Assembly (NCBI RefSeq): GCF_030269925.1
Contig: NC_085135.1
Location: 10,106,753-10,170,752, forward strand
Source of the DNA: Bombyx mori
Lineage: Eukaryota > Arthropoda > Insecta > Lepidoptera > Bombycidae
Length of the DNA stretch: 64,000 nucleotides
Reading direction: 5' to 3'
Shown here: in pieces, positions 9,733 through 20,408 of the stretch
Layout: the number at the start of each line of letters is the position of its first letter
Numbering within the stretch: the stretch's first letter is position 1
The notes under the pieces: model-generated
Told to the model about the DNA's origin: nothing
The model's input: the letters and a program-made list of their open reading frames with translations, nothing else
Database searches by the model: none
Made by a program: the position numbers and the translations under genes

Positions 9733-10809
9733 CAGAGCTTAGGATTGGGGCATTTTTTAAAGAGGTTTACGTCCTCGCGGCCCCGTGCCTCGCGGCAGCG
9801 GCCCCCGTCCCCCACGCGGTGAGGATTACGGGTTGGCCGGCGGCCTGCCGAGTGCAACGAGCAACACGACAGACCACCGTCCGACGCTCAAAAGAGCTAC
9901 AACGACGAAGCCACGCCGGTATACCGGTACCCCCCTCTGGAGGGCGTGCCCCTGTAGCCGAAGCCGGGGACATGGCGACCAGCGGCCGGAAGATGCGTAA
10001 GCAACGCCGGCTCACTTCTCCACCGAAGGGCAGGTCAAAAGTGGCCCACCATCTCCCATGGGTTACGTCCGAAATAGGTCAGACGTGACCCGAAGAAAAA
10101 CAAAAAGAGGGAAGAAAGGGGAAGAGAGAGGGAGCCCGAGCGTCTCCAGGAGGAACACCCTTCTGCGAGTAAAGGGCGTGGAGAGCTCGCAACTCCCCTT
10201 GCTGGTTTTAGTCCGCGTCATCCGATCTCTTTCGTTGCAAAGCCTAACTAGGCTACCCTACCCCTACACCTAGCCTACCTACCTAACACCTAGGAATCCT
10301 TGCAACGAAAAAGATCGGACGATACCCCTGGGAGTGGGACTGTTCCCAGAGGATCCCGCTATCCGCCACCTACGGACGCGCCCGGTGGAAGTCCAGCAAA
10401 ACTCCCCCACAGACGGAGCCCCCGGTCACGCAGAGTGCGCGCCGGGGGGCCCACCCAGGTCCCTCGGGTACAAGTGACCCCTGGGTGGTGCTAAACGGGA
10501 GCCAAGAACAAAACCGGTGATAGGACGTAGTCCGACTGGCTGGCGACCACCCTCCAACTAGAGTCCGCCGCCAAATAGCCTAGTTGTGTTCCGGCGTGCG
10601 GGTTGTAGAGCCAGTTCTATTCCTTCCCTTTCCCCTTCCTTGTTGGGGGTGAGTCTTGGTGATGCCTGGAACATGCGGAATAGAAGTGTGTGCGAGCTTG
10701 CGGGACGTGACTGGTTGACGGGGGTATAGGGAGACCAAGTGAAACGGTATTCGCCGCCGCCCGCCGGTCAGTAGGGGACCTGAACCCGGGTGTCACTACT
10801 AAACTCCGC
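9733..10809 (-). other. R1-clade LINE 5' UTR (proximal part)
   Basis: About 1.08 kb of GC-rich leader with no good ORF. It includes a strong inverted repeat at 10221-10319. The G2 insertion at 10810 splits it; sequence right of 32006 reads as its continuation. R1-clade 5' UTRs usually hold an internal Pol II promoter, but none can be pinpointed here. Confidence 0.7.
10221..10319 (-). repeat. 20-bp stem / 59-nt loop inverted repeat in R1 5' UTR
   Basis: Arms at 10221-10240 and 10300-10319 are reverse complements at 19 of 20 positions. The loop is C/T-rich on the plus strand with repeated CCTA words, including CCTAA twice, which resembles the TTAGG/CCTAA insect telomere repeat. Such a stem in the RNA leader could affect translation or RNP assembly; the role is inference. 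Confidence 0.7.
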
Positions 10810-10889
10810 TGAGGTGTGGGGCCTAGATGTTGTTGATTAAAACACGTATTGTCTGTGCGACGACTTTAATTGTACTGAACTCACTTACA
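10810..10889 (-). repeat. G2 3' LTR
   Basis: Plus-strand reading TGAGGTGTGG...CACTTACA; nearly the same as 31920-32002 over its whole length, with a few substitutions and a 3-bp length difference. The left flank CCGC matches the right flank of the other LTR. Confidence 0.85.
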
Positions 10890-11701
10890 CATGGTTCAAT
10901 TCAACCCGTTAAAGACACAAGTTTGCGCGTTCACTGCCAAGAAGGACCCCTTTGTCATGGCGCCGCAATTCCAAGGAGTATCCCTGCAGCCTGCCAAGAG
11001 TATCGGGATACTTGGGGTCGACATTTCGAGCGACGTCCAGTTTCGGAGTCATTTGGAAGGCAATGCCAAGTTGGCGTCCAAAATGCTGGGAGGCCTCAAC
11101 AGAGCGAAGCGGTACTTCACGCCTGGACAAAGGCTTTTGCTTTATAAAGCACAAGTCCGGCCTCGCGTGGAGTACTGCTCCATCTCTGGGCCGGGGTTCC
11201 CAAATACCAGCTTCTTCCATTTGACTCCCTACAGAAGAGGGCCGTTCGGATTGTTGATAATCCCATTCTCTCGGATCGTTTGGAACCTCTGGGTCTGCGG
11301 AGGGACTTCGGTTCCCTCTGTATTTTGTACCGTATGTTCCATGGGGAGTGCTCTGAGGAATTATTCGAGATGATACCGGCATCTCGTTTTTACCATCGCA
11401 CCGCCCGCCACCAGAGTTCATCCATACTACCTGGAGCCACTGCGGTCATCCACAGTGCGCTTCCAGAGATCTTTTTTGCCACGCACCATTCGGCTATGGA
11501 ATGAGCTCCCCTCCACGGTGTTTCCCGAGCGCTATGACATGTCCTTCTTCAAACGAGGCTTATGGAGAGTATTAAGCGGTAGGCAGCGGCTTGGCTCTGC
11601 CCCTGGCATTGCTGAAGTCCATGAGCGACGGTAACCACTCACCATCAGGTGGGCCGTATGCTCGTCTGCCTACAAGGGCAATAAAAAAAAATAAAAAAAA
11701 A
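10890..11701 (+). pseudogene. LINE-B 3' fragment (RT C-terminal part and 3' UTR)
   Basis: It starts about TGGTTCAATTCAACCCG, equivalent to 34420 in the longer LINE-B copy, and ends with the same tail ...CTACAAGGGCAATAAA and poly(A). The first 160 codons are open (10891-11373, entered through a fortuitous ATG) covering the thumb and connection region after the RT active site; a frameshift then moves the conserved MFHGECSEELFE part to another frame. It lies immediately inside the G2 3' LTR, so it removed or displaced the polypurine tract region. Confidence 0.8.
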
Positions 11702-11726
11702 AACACTACACCACAGGCGCCACCCT

Positions 11727-12798
11727 GGCGCGGAGGCTCCAATCTCGGCGGTCCGTGCTGGAGGCGTGGTCTCGCCGCTTGGCGGACCCGTCGGCCGGCC
11801 TCCGTACCGTCGAGGCGGTCCGCCCGGTTCTCGCGGACTGGGTGGGCCGCGACCGCGGATGCCTCACCTTCCGGATGACGCAGATGCTTACCGGCCACGG
11901 ATGTTTCGGCCGGTACTTGCATAAGATAGCCGGAAGGGAACCGACGGCGCAGTGCCACCACTGCGCGGACCGCGACGAGGAAGACACAGCGGAACACACG
12001 CTGGCGCGTTGCTCTGGATTCGACGAGCAACGCGCCGCCCTCGTCGCGGTCATAGGAGAGGACCTCTCGCTGCCGCGCGTCGTGTCTACGATGCTCGGCA
12101 GCGACGCGTCCTGGAAGGCGATGCTCGACTTCTGCGAGTCCACCATCTCGCAGAAGGAGGCGGCGGAGCGAGAGAGGGAGAGCTCTTCCCTTTCCGCACC
12201 GATCCGTCGCCGTCGAGCCGGGGGCCGGAGGCGGGAATACGCCCGTACGTCCCGGCCCCTGTAGGTGGCGGCCTCCCCCCGGTGAAGGTCAAGGGGCGAC
12301 CTGAGGGGGTGAGGCCGCGCGGCGCGCTACCAGCACTCTAGCGCGCTGCCGTGGAGTGAATAGAGCGACCGGTTGACGGTGTATCGCGTCCCGACCCGGC
12401 AGGCTGGTTCTGGTCCAGCGGGGTATTCCGGGGCACCAGCGGCACCGTCTGGGCGGCCCGACGGGCTGCCGTACCGAGACGGCCGACGTTTCAGAGCCTT
12501 CGATTCGCCTCGAAGGCTCCGTCGGCTGGGCGTCCTTGGGGTGAGCCGCGCTGTCTGGTTGTAGTGTTGACCGCGGTAGCCCCCCTACCTCATCCGGGTT
12601 CTGACCTCGGAGGGGATCGGACGTCGGGTGTAAGAGTGCAGGGGAGTCGTTTAGTGGGTGGGTCCTAAAATCCTTGGGCCCGCGATCTGCTCACAACACC
12701 ATGCAGATCGTTGAGTCTCACATACCCCGCGCGCCCCTTTTGCGCGGGGACCTCGTAGGAGGTTCGGCCCTCTACCCGAAAAAAAAAAAAAAAAAAAA
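11727..12798 (+). pseudogene. R1-clade LINE copy 1: C-terminal ORF2 fragment and 3' UTR
   Basis: The coding part (11755-12264, 169 codons open) covers the end of ORF2: the LEAWSRRLADPS region, the CHHC...EHTLARC knuckle near residues 79-99 and the Arg-rich C-terminus, ending at the same stop context as the full element. The 3' UTR and a 20-nt poly(A) follow. The 5' end begins at CGCGGAGGCTCC. Very close in sequence to 4157-4700 on the other strand. Confidence 0.85.
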
Positions 12799-12811
12799 GG
12801 CGCCACCCTGG

Positions 12812-13837
12812 GCACAAGGATCCGTCGGTTGGGACTCGAGGTGGCGCTCGATATAACCCAGGCCCTGCTTTTTCACGGGCCGGCACGAGCGCCGCCTCTG
12901 GGTGCCCACCTCGTGATTGGAGGCGTCCGCGTCGGGGTCGGGGTGACCGGTCTTCGGTACCTCGGCCTCGAACTGGATAGTCGGTGGAACTTCCGCGCTC
13001 ACTTTGAGAAGTTGGGCCCTCGACTGATGGCGACGGCCGGCTCTCTGAGCCGGCTGCTTCCAAACGTCGGGGGTCCCGATCAGGTGGCGCGCCGCCTCTA
13101 CATGGGGGTGGTGCGGTCGATGGCACTATACGGGGCTCCCGTATGGTGCCACGCCCTGACCCGCAAGAACGTCGCGGCGCTGCGACGTCCGCAGCGCGCG
13201 ATCGCGGTCAGGGCGATCCGAGGATACCGCACCGTCTCCTTCGAGGCGGCGTGCTTGCTCGCCGGGGCGCCACCCTGGGACCTGGAGGCGTGGTCTCGCC
13301 GCTTGGCGGACGCGTCCTGGAAGGCGATGCTCGACTTCTGCGAGTCCACCATCTCGCAGAAGAGAGCTCTTCCCTTTCCGCACCGATCCGTCGCCGTCGA
13401 GCCGGGGGCCGGAGGCGGGAATACGCCCGTACGTCCCGGCCCCTGTAGGTAGCGGCCTCCCCCCGGGACACCAGCGGCACCGTCTGGGCGGCCCGACGGG
13501 CTGCCGTACCGAGACGGCCGACGTTTCAGAGCCTTCGATTCGCCTCGAAGGCTCCGTCGGCTGGGCGTCCTTGGGGTGAGCCGCGCCGTCTGGTTGTAGT
13601 GTTGACCGCGGTAGCCCCCCTACCTCATCCGGGTTCTGACCTCGGAGGGGATCGGACGTCGGGTGTAAGAGTGCAGGGGAGTCGTTTAGTGGGTGGGTCC
13701 TAAAATAGTTGGGCCCGCGGTCTGCTCACAACACCATGCAGACCGTTGAGTCTCACATACCCCGCGCGCCCTTTTTGCGCGGGGACCTCGTGGGAGGTTC
13801 GGCCCTCTACCCGAAAAAAAAAAAAAAAAAAAAAAAA
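12812..13837 (+). pseudogene. R1-clade LINE copy 2 with multiple internal deletions
   Basis: It opens at the RT thumb (LGLEVALDITQALLFHG) at 12829 and stays open 207 codons only because several segments are missing in frame: the body between WDLEA and WSRR, then most of the region up to SWKAMLDFC, then a short stretch before the Ser-rich tail. Another block is missing from the 3' UTR near 13468. Each break falls at a short direct repeat in the parental sequence. The tail is followed by GGGGTACAAG of G2. Confidence 0.8.
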
Positions 13838-13984
13838 GGGGTACAAGAAAAAAAAGAAAAAAAGTAATAATAATCTAAACTTTTTTTTTTTTTTACATAA
13901 ATCATCTTAAGAAAAACCTATTATAGTAGTACATAGTGATTACTCTTAAATCTTAATACTAAAATTCAATTAATGCTAAACATA
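13838..13984 (-). other. G2 3' untranslated remnant
   Basis: AT-rich sequence after the G2 pol stop, cut by the R1 fragment tail. Nothing else recognisable. Confidence 0.5.
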
Positions 13985-14338
13985 TTAAACATTATCTTTA
14001 AACAGCTTGGTTCTATTTTTATGCACAACTTCTATCTTTTTGTTTTTCATATTTTTTACATTAGGTTCTAAATCTTCAATTACGGTAAATGGGCCGATAT
14101 ATAATTTATCTAACTTTGTTGCAGGTTCATTTTTCAACAATATTAAATCATTTTTCTTATATAATACCTGATTTTTATTTTTGTCATAAGTACATTTTCT
14201 TACTTGTTTATTTTGTAACAAATTATTTTTAGCGTCTCTCTGTGCAACTTGCAAACGATACCTTAATTCTAAACTATATTTATCTGGATTATACAAAGGT
14301 TCAATGTTTTTACTTATTCTACTCGGAATTTCACAAGG
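13985..14338 (-). pseudogene. G2 integrase C-terminal (GPY/F-like) domain
   Basis: The minus-strand frame runs about 118 codons from the LINE-B poly(T) to the stop at 13985. It begins with PCEIPSRISKNIEP, continues through a helical RYRLQVAQRDAKNN stretch and reaches YIGPFTVIED, the GPY/F module that follows the Gypsy integrase core, then a basic tail. It continues in sense from 25456-25941 (catalytic core) after removal of the BEL and LINE-B insertions; a few connecting residues lie at 14787-14801. Confidence 0.85.
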
Positions 14339-14786
14339 TTTTTTTTTTTTTTTTTTTTTTTTTTATTGCCTTTGTAGGCAGACGGGCATACGGCCCACCT
14401 GATGGTGAGTGGTTACCGTCGCCCATGGACTTCAGCAATGCAAGGGGCAGAGCCAAGCCGCTGCCTACCGCTTAATACTCTCCACAAGCCTCGTTTGAAG
14501 AAGGACATGTCATAGCGCTCGGGAAACACCGTGGAGGGGAGCTCATTCCATAGCCGGATGGTACGTGGCAAAAAAGATCTCTGGAAACGCACTGTGGATG
14601 ACCGCAGCGGCTCCAGGTAGTATGGATGAACTCTACTCCGGTGGCGGGCGGTGCGATGGTAAAAACGAGATGCTGGTATCATCTCGAACAATTCCTCAGA
14701 GCACTCCCCATGGAACATACGGTATAAAATACAGAGGGAACCGAAGTCCCTCCGCAGACCCAGAGGCTCCAAACGATCCGAGAGAT
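14339..14786 (-). mobile_element. LINE-B 3' fragment (inserted in G2 integrase)
   Basis: Minus strand; poly(T) at 14339-14363, then the standard LINE-B 3' end and the coding frame (14793-14413) with MFHGECSEELFEMIPASRFYHRTARH and FLPRTIRLWNELPSTVFPE motifs, nearly unbroken. Heavily 5'-truncated. It separates G2 residues VFGK (14787-14801) from PCEIP (14338). Confidence 0.85.
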
Positions 14787-14801
14787 TTCCCAAAAACTAA
14801 C

Positions 14802-14999
14802 TGTTAACGCCTACGAAATTTTACTGAGCAATATTAAATTTTTATTTATGTTCACCGACACAATTTTTACACACTTCAATTAATGGCCGTGCCAAGCTAA
14901 CTTGTTCGCAACGTAAAATTTAACAAAAACCTGTATAAAGAAAATACAAGCACAAAATCGATTGTGGAAGTTTTATTGAAGAAACCCAAGCATCCAACA
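14802..14999 (+). repeat. BEL 5' LTR
   Basis: 198 bp, TGTTAACGCC...CATCCAACA. By eye it differs from the 3' LTR by one A/G change (CACAATTTT vs CACAGTTTT) and one base of length (TTTTATTGAA vs TTTTTTGAA). Confidence 0.9.
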
Positions 15000-15623
15000 T
15001 CTGGCGACCGTCAAAAGAACCTTCAAAATTCTTCGGAAAAGAACATTTTTTCAATCGGATGGTCAAGTCATAGTATCGGTCAGAAACGTATTCGCCGAAA
15101 CCAGCTGCCGTCCTCAACTGTATCCACGGGATCTTGGAGCTCAAGCCATTGCAGCCATCGCCGGTCATCGATCAGCAATCAGCATCGAGCCGCAGCCCAG
15201 GCCAATGCAGCTAAGTGCCCTTCCCATACTTTCCCGTCTATATAATCACACCAACCTAAATTCCAATAACATTTTTTCCTATTTACCCAAATCGATTAGT
15301 CTCTACTTGTGCTAATTGTCTTTATACAGTGTTTTTTATGTTTTCAATAATTTCAATTCATTTTTTTATCATAGTGAGTCTTACCCACATCATAAAAATA
15401 TTGAAACCAAAAAGTGTCTTTCTTAATATTCGTTATTATTTTCTGCATTGACTAATTATATTTATATTGCTAACAAAGGAAGACAAGCGGACGGCCACCC
15501 AACAATAAGCGGGTACTGTCGCTAGTTACAAATTTTGCTAGATAGTTATTTAAATAACTGAATACCCACCGTGCCTAATTAATTTTTTTTTTTTATCCCC
15601 TCTTGCATTGTTGTTTTTGCAAT
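15000..15623 (+). other. BEL primer binding site and leader
   Basis: TCTGGCGACCGTC follows the LTR; TGGCGACCGT from about 15002 is the likely primer binding site. The leader is C/A-rich to about 15250, then AT-rich with no ORF. Confidence 0.7.
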
Positions 15624-16615
15624 CAATTCACACAATTTAGCCGAACATTCCAGACAAACGGTGCGCCTTCGCACGTTACCTACTGTAGGCTTAGTGCGAG
15701 TTTCAAAAATCGAATCGAATGACTCGCATCGAGTGTACGCTCTTCACGGTGAAACGTGCGGAGCTCTGAGTGTGAGTTACTCAATTTGCAGGACGTTTAT
15801 TCATCTTGAGAAGCGATAATTTTTTCTCTTATATTGGTAGCACGCAAGGTTGTTTTTTAAGGCGTTTAATTGTAATGCCAAGCTTTCTAACGATATTTAT
15901 AGTTAGTCGGGTAATGGGTAATGTACCTGTGTTTAGTGCGAGGTTTTTTAATTACTCAGTCGATGTTAATGTTATGTTTAATTTGTGTGAGGTTGTATTA
16001 GTGCCACCTAGTGGTAAACTTATGAATCCCATTTTGTGGGAGAGAGAAGGTTTGTTTATGTTGCTGTCTCATGTATCGAATAGCTTTACCGAAGTGAGCC
16101 TCTCGATTATTGTATGTGCGAGTGCGAGTTACAAATTAATGGATTTTGAGAGTATTTCTTCACTTTCAAGCAAGTTACGTAGTCACTAAAAATTTTGCCG
16201 TGAAACCAATACAATTTTCAAGATTTTTTCTTTCGTTTTTAATAATAATATTGTTTTTTAAGGTTTTATCTATTCTAATGGTTTATACACATATATTTTT
16301 TCGTTTAGAAAATTTTATAGACGTCTAGCTAGTTGTAAATACATATGAATTCTTTGCATTTTCATTTAATTCTTATTAAATCATTGCTTTTTTTTAAAGA
16401 ATTGTTTGATGAGAGAAAGAGAGAGTGAGATAGAGTATTCTTTATTGTACACAAAATGAATAAATATTGCGAAACAACATTAACAAAAAAAAAGAGTACA
16501 ATTCTTGGTCTTATCACTAAGAGTGATCTCTTCCAGACAACCATTAGATGGGCAAGAATAATTTCGAAATGAATTGCACACTGTGTATATACCTATCTAT
16601 TGAAATATATATACA

Positions 16616-16617
16616 CA

Positions 16618-16654
<37 letters not shown>

Positions 16655-16676
16655 ACGCGCGCGCGCGCGCGCACAC
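16616..16676. repeat. (CA)n/(CG)n microsatellite
   Basis: A run of CA dinucleotides with one GA interruption, then about 9 CG dinucleotides, then CACACA. The CG block beside the CA block is an alternating purine-pyrimidine tract that could adopt Z-DNA. Confidence 0.95.
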
Positions 16677-17667
16677 ACATATATACATATTTACACATAC
16701 ATATATACAGATATAAATTTATAAATTATGTAGAAATTTGAATAATGTAATAATAATTTTGTTTCTTTACACATTTATAAGTAAGGATGGATGCTCGTAA
16801 TAATTTTAGTATATTTGGGCCACCTAATGAAGATCATTAACACTATTACCGTAAATACAATCATTTTATAAACGTTCAACGGGTAAATGATTAAACCTAT
16901 ATAAAACATAATTTCTTTAATTAAAAAAAGCTGAAATAATTACCTATTCCAGGATTAATTATGTTAAGTATATCTAAATATGTAATTACAATTAAATAAA
17001 TTCTATAATAAACTTCTAATTCTAATACTTCTATTAAAGTTACTAAAAAATTATGTTTATGCTGGGCAGTTTCCGTGTATTTTAAAGGTTACGTATTACG
17101 GCAAAGTTTGTTTACGAAATAGCACCCTTAGAATGGAAGTGGTATAACAAAAAAATTTAAGATTAGTTTTATATTTCAAAACACTTATGTATTATTATTA
17201 ACCTACATTTTATCTAATACGTGAAGCAATAATGTTGTACCCCTTTTTACGAAAATTGCGCGGACGGAGATGTATGAAATTTCCCACACTTATAGAGAAT
17301 ATAGAGAAGTAGTGCATATTGTTACCTTTTTTTTTTAATTGTGCATAAACAATAAAAAAATAAACTAAATCAATAAAAAAACCTTACACACAATACCATG
17401 TATTTGACACACACTCACATGCATTTATACTTTTTTTGTTTATTGATTTATCAATCTGTGGTCAAATTGAGAATAGATTAATATTTTTTGTCTTTAATAT
17501 TATTTTTCTATAATGTAGCCTTAGCGACATAGAGCAATGATTATTATAGAAATTATGATAATAGAAAGGTGACAATAGAACTATAATAATGTTCAAACTT
17601 AAAATTTAAATAAATTATGGTTTAATTTCAACCACTGGACTACCATTAGTAGATAATAATAAAATCA

Positions 17668-17917
17668 TTTTTTTTTTTTTTTATTGCTTAGATGGATGGA
17701 CGAGCTCACAGCCCATCTGGTGTTAAGTGGTTACTGGAGCCCATAGACATCCACAACGTAAATGCGCCACCCACCTTGAGATATAAGTTCTAAGATCTCA
17801 GTATAGTTACAACGGCTGCCCTACCCTTCAGACCGAAACGCATTACTGCTTCACGGCAGAAATAGGCAGGGCGGTGGTACCTACCCGTGCGGACTCCCAA
17901 GAAGTCCTACCACCAGT
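17668..17917 (-). mobile_element. Bm1-type SINE, 3' part only
   Basis: Poly(T) at 17668-17682, SINE 3' body, ending at CCACCAGT. Same extent as the copies at 993-1242 and 36067-36318. Confidence 0.85.
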
Positions 17918-18825
17918 GTTAATTTATTGCCTTTCACACAGATTTAGATTATTATAGGCAGCCTACAAGGAAACAACAAAAAAACAAAGCACTATTATAT
18001 CATTTCTGGCAAGCAGCTCAACATTTGCACTTGTATATTATTAATAGGAATTTTATTAAGAATATTGGCAATTTATGAGGATTTTGACAAGTACGGATTA
18101 GTTATAGATATAGTTACATATTGTAAATATTTATTTTTTTAAGTTTAATTTAAATTTATTTATTATAAAAAAAAGAACACAATATTATAATAGTTTTATA
18201 AGTCAATAAAAAATAATTTAAATGATAAAATGATAAAGCCATACCTTTTCCAATGTGACGATTAGAGGGTATCCTATTATTCTTTTCTATATTATTCTAT
18301 CAGCTTATAAAATTAAGCAGTCTCTTTTAGTCTAGAAAAGGACAAAGTACTCTTTCTGCCTTTTTCAAATAAAATGGCATGCCTGTTTAAACCGAAAAAC
18401 TAAAAAAATACAATTATTGTATTACAATACTGAAGTTTACCAGAAACTAAGAATTTTGGGTTGAGCCACTTTAATTCTAAAGGTACAAAATAGTATTGAA
18501 CACGTGACATTACCCGAATAATTTTGAAAGTAGTACGTTCCCATTAAAATACTGTTAAAATACGTTGTATTTCATTTAGACGGTCTAATGCCAAAACACC
18601 ACGTGCTACCAATATACGAGAAATAATATTATTGCTGCTCTCGGTGAATAAACGCCCTGCGCATCGAGTAGCATATCTCAACTCGCACTCACAATTCTTC
18701 ATTTTTCACCGTATAGAACGTAAACTCGATTTGATTTTGATTTATTTATTTACAATTGAACAACTAGGAAAAAAAGATGAAAAGACAACTTGGAGGGACC
18801 GCGAGGAACTAAATTGTGTGAATTG

Positions 18826-18900
18826 TTTTATTTTGTCTATTTAATGTTTCTTAGTTAATGCGTATTTAATATTTCTTCGTGTATAAGTGTAATTTTGAGA
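18826..18900. other. AT-rich spacer
   Basis: Nothing recognisable between the inverted-end element and the SINE head. Confidence 0.4.
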
Positions 18901-19333
18901 TCGTCCTGGCCTAAAGGTTAAGGCGTCCGGTGTATTCGTATCTTGCGATGCACCGGTGTTCTAATCCCGCCGGCGGGTATCAATTTTTCTAATGAAATAC
19001 GTACTTATCAAATGTTTACGATTGACTTTCACTGTAAAGGAATAGCATCATGTAATAAAAATCAAACCCGCAAAATTAATTTGCGTAATTACTGGTGGTG
19101 GTCTTGTGAGTCCGCACGGGTAGGTATCACCACCCTGCCTATTTTTGCCGTGAAGCAGTAATGCGTTTCGGTTTGAAGGGTGGGACAACCGTTGTAACTA
19201 TACTGAGACCTTAGAACTAATATCTCAAGGCGGGAGGCGGCATTTGCGTTGTAGATGTCTATGGGCTCCGGTAACCACTTAAGATTAGGTGGGCCGGGAG
19301 CTCGTCCACCCATCTATGCAATAACAAAATAAA
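18901..19333 (+). mobile_element. Bm1-type SINE, full length
   Basis: The tRNA-like head at 18901 includes an A-box-like TGGCCTAAAGG (18907-18917) and a B-box-like GGTGTTCTAATCC (18955-18967), the internal Pol III promoter of tRNA-derived SINEs. A body of about 340 nt and a short A-rich tail follow. The head resembles a mutated tRNA gene but cannot fold as a functional tRNA. It serves as the local reference for the truncated copies. Confidence 0.9.
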
Positions 19334-20187
19334 GTTGGTTTATTAACTGTTTAGTATCTGTGAAAGTGCGAAAATGTAAAAATTTTTAACAAAACCGCTG
19401 GACGTAGCTTCTCGAAGTCTTCGAAAAACTCCACTGAAAAAAATCTCAGTAAATAATCAGCATCTTACTGATATTATATTTTATCCCATATTATCTAATC
19501 TCATTTCATGTCATTCCATGCCAATTGATTAATGTTTCAAATTAATCAAATCCATTTCACTCCATATTATCATTTTTCATAAAAAAAGATTAGGCTCTAT
19601 AGCATGATACTTTTGCCTCTCTAGTTTGGAAAAATAAAACTACTAAAGAAATACTCGATCGAAACGTTAAAATCCACTAATTTGTAACACGCACTCGCAC
19701 AAATGTCATTCGTAGTACTCATTTCGGTAAAATTACTCGGTTACGAGATCACAACGTTAATATGAACTCGCACTCACAAAATAACACCGAGTACGTTTGC
19801 CGCTAGGGGCGCTGTTCCAATTGCATACAAATTTGAGCAAACTGGCTCGCTAGTGAGAACGTTACAAAACTACTGGCACTAAGCACACTGGCTGCGATAA
19901 ACAAGTTCAGCCCCGCTGTGTCCCAGGGTTCCGAGTGAGAGTGCAGCAGGGCCGGACTCCAGTGCAGGTCACGTCTAGTCGAGGAGCGTGAGATAACTTT
20001 AATATTTTTAATTTATTAATTAACTAAACAGATTTTATTCTATTTTTGCATTCATTTCATTATCTAGACTAGACTTTGCTTTTCTTATTGCTTCTTTTTA
20101 CCAGTTACATATAATAATTATATTAAATTAATTTACAAACTTTTTACTTAATACATACATTAGAAAACTTACAATTTTTATTTATCA
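19334..20187. other. AT-rich non-coding DNA with a dispersed repeat
   Basis: No ORF of note. 19668-19860 is an inverted, diverged match to 16000-16150 (shared core TGTGCGAGTGCG-GTTACAAATTA-TGGATTTT in opposite orientation). 19890-20000 is a GC-richer patch of unknown origin. Confidence 0.5.
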
Positions 20188-20403
20188 CTAGCGACCCGCC
20201 CTCGCTTCGCTTCGGAAACATTAAAACACACATGAAACCAAAAAAAATAAATAAATAAAAAATTAAAAAAAGTAGCCTATGTTCATCAGGGACAATATCG
20301 GCATCTAATGGAAAAAGAATTTTTCAAATCGGTATAGTAGTTTCGGAGCCTATTCGAAACAAACAAACAAACAAATCTTTCCTCTTTATAACATTAGTAT
20401 AGA
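20188..20403 (-). mobile_element. Non-autonomous Helitron-like element
   Basis: In sense (minus) it begins TCTATACTAATG and ends GGGTCGCTAG, inserted between A (20187) and T (20404) with no target duplication, the signature of Helitrons (5' TC, 3' CTRR). A short GC hairpin, AGCGA-GGGCGGG-TCGCT, lies just before the 3' CTAG. No ORF. It ends 5 bp before the BEL gag ATG. Confidence 0.8.
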
Positions 20404-20408
20404 TATAG

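Larger units (their letters stand above)
3637..10809 (-). mobile_element. Near full-length R1-clade (SART/TRAS-like) LINE
   Basis: GC-rich minus-strand LINE: poly(A) tail at 3637-3642, 3' UTR to 4156, ORF2 4157-7413, ORF1 7413-9732 and a long 5' UTR from 9733. The 5' UTR is interrupted at 10810 by G2 and continues right of 32006 to about 32160. Two ORFs, an N-terminal APE endonuclease, RT, C-terminal CCHC knuckle and a TAATG junction place it in the R1 clade. ORF1 carries two frameshifts; ORF2 carries two stops and one frameshift. Other copies at 11727, 12799, 44179 and 46459 are close relatives; 21190 is a divergent one. Confidence 0.9.
11702..13837 (+). mobile_element. Two tandem R1-clade LINE fragments
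   Basis: Two 5'-truncated, plus-strand R1-clade copies lie tail to head, each with its own poly(A) (12779-12798 and 13816-13837). They sit in the G2 3' UTR. The 13-mer GGCGCCACCCTGG at 11714-11726 and again at 12799-12811 flanks the first copy and is best read as its target duplication, so the first copy landed at the 5' edge of the second. Confidence 0.8.
15624..18825. repeat. Candidate 3.2-kb element with inverted ends
   Basis: CAATTCACACAATTTAG at 15624-15640 reappears as a perfect 17-bp inverted copy at 18809-18825. Further in, diverged inverted similarity continues (15735-15820 against 18636-18740, including a GACGTTTATTCA core). The interior is AT-rich and non-coding with a microsatellite (16616-16676) and a SINE (17668-17917); short open frames at 15806-16189 and 16146-16328 lack recognisable domains. 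It could be a non-autonomous DNA transposon, or two opposed copies of a dispersed repeat. Confidence 0.45.

Noticed and set aside
10810..11701. Internally deleted LINE-B with its own 5' UTR
   Set aside because: The first 80 bp proved to be the G2 3' LTR, paired with 31920-32002 and flanked by CCGC.
15806..16328. Two plus-strand ORFs of 127 and 60 codons
   Set aside because: AT-rich, no domain, inside a repeat that recurs inverted nearby without an open frame.
18901..18975. tRNA gene
   Set aside because: A and B boxes are present but the fold is degenerate and it continues as a SINE body.
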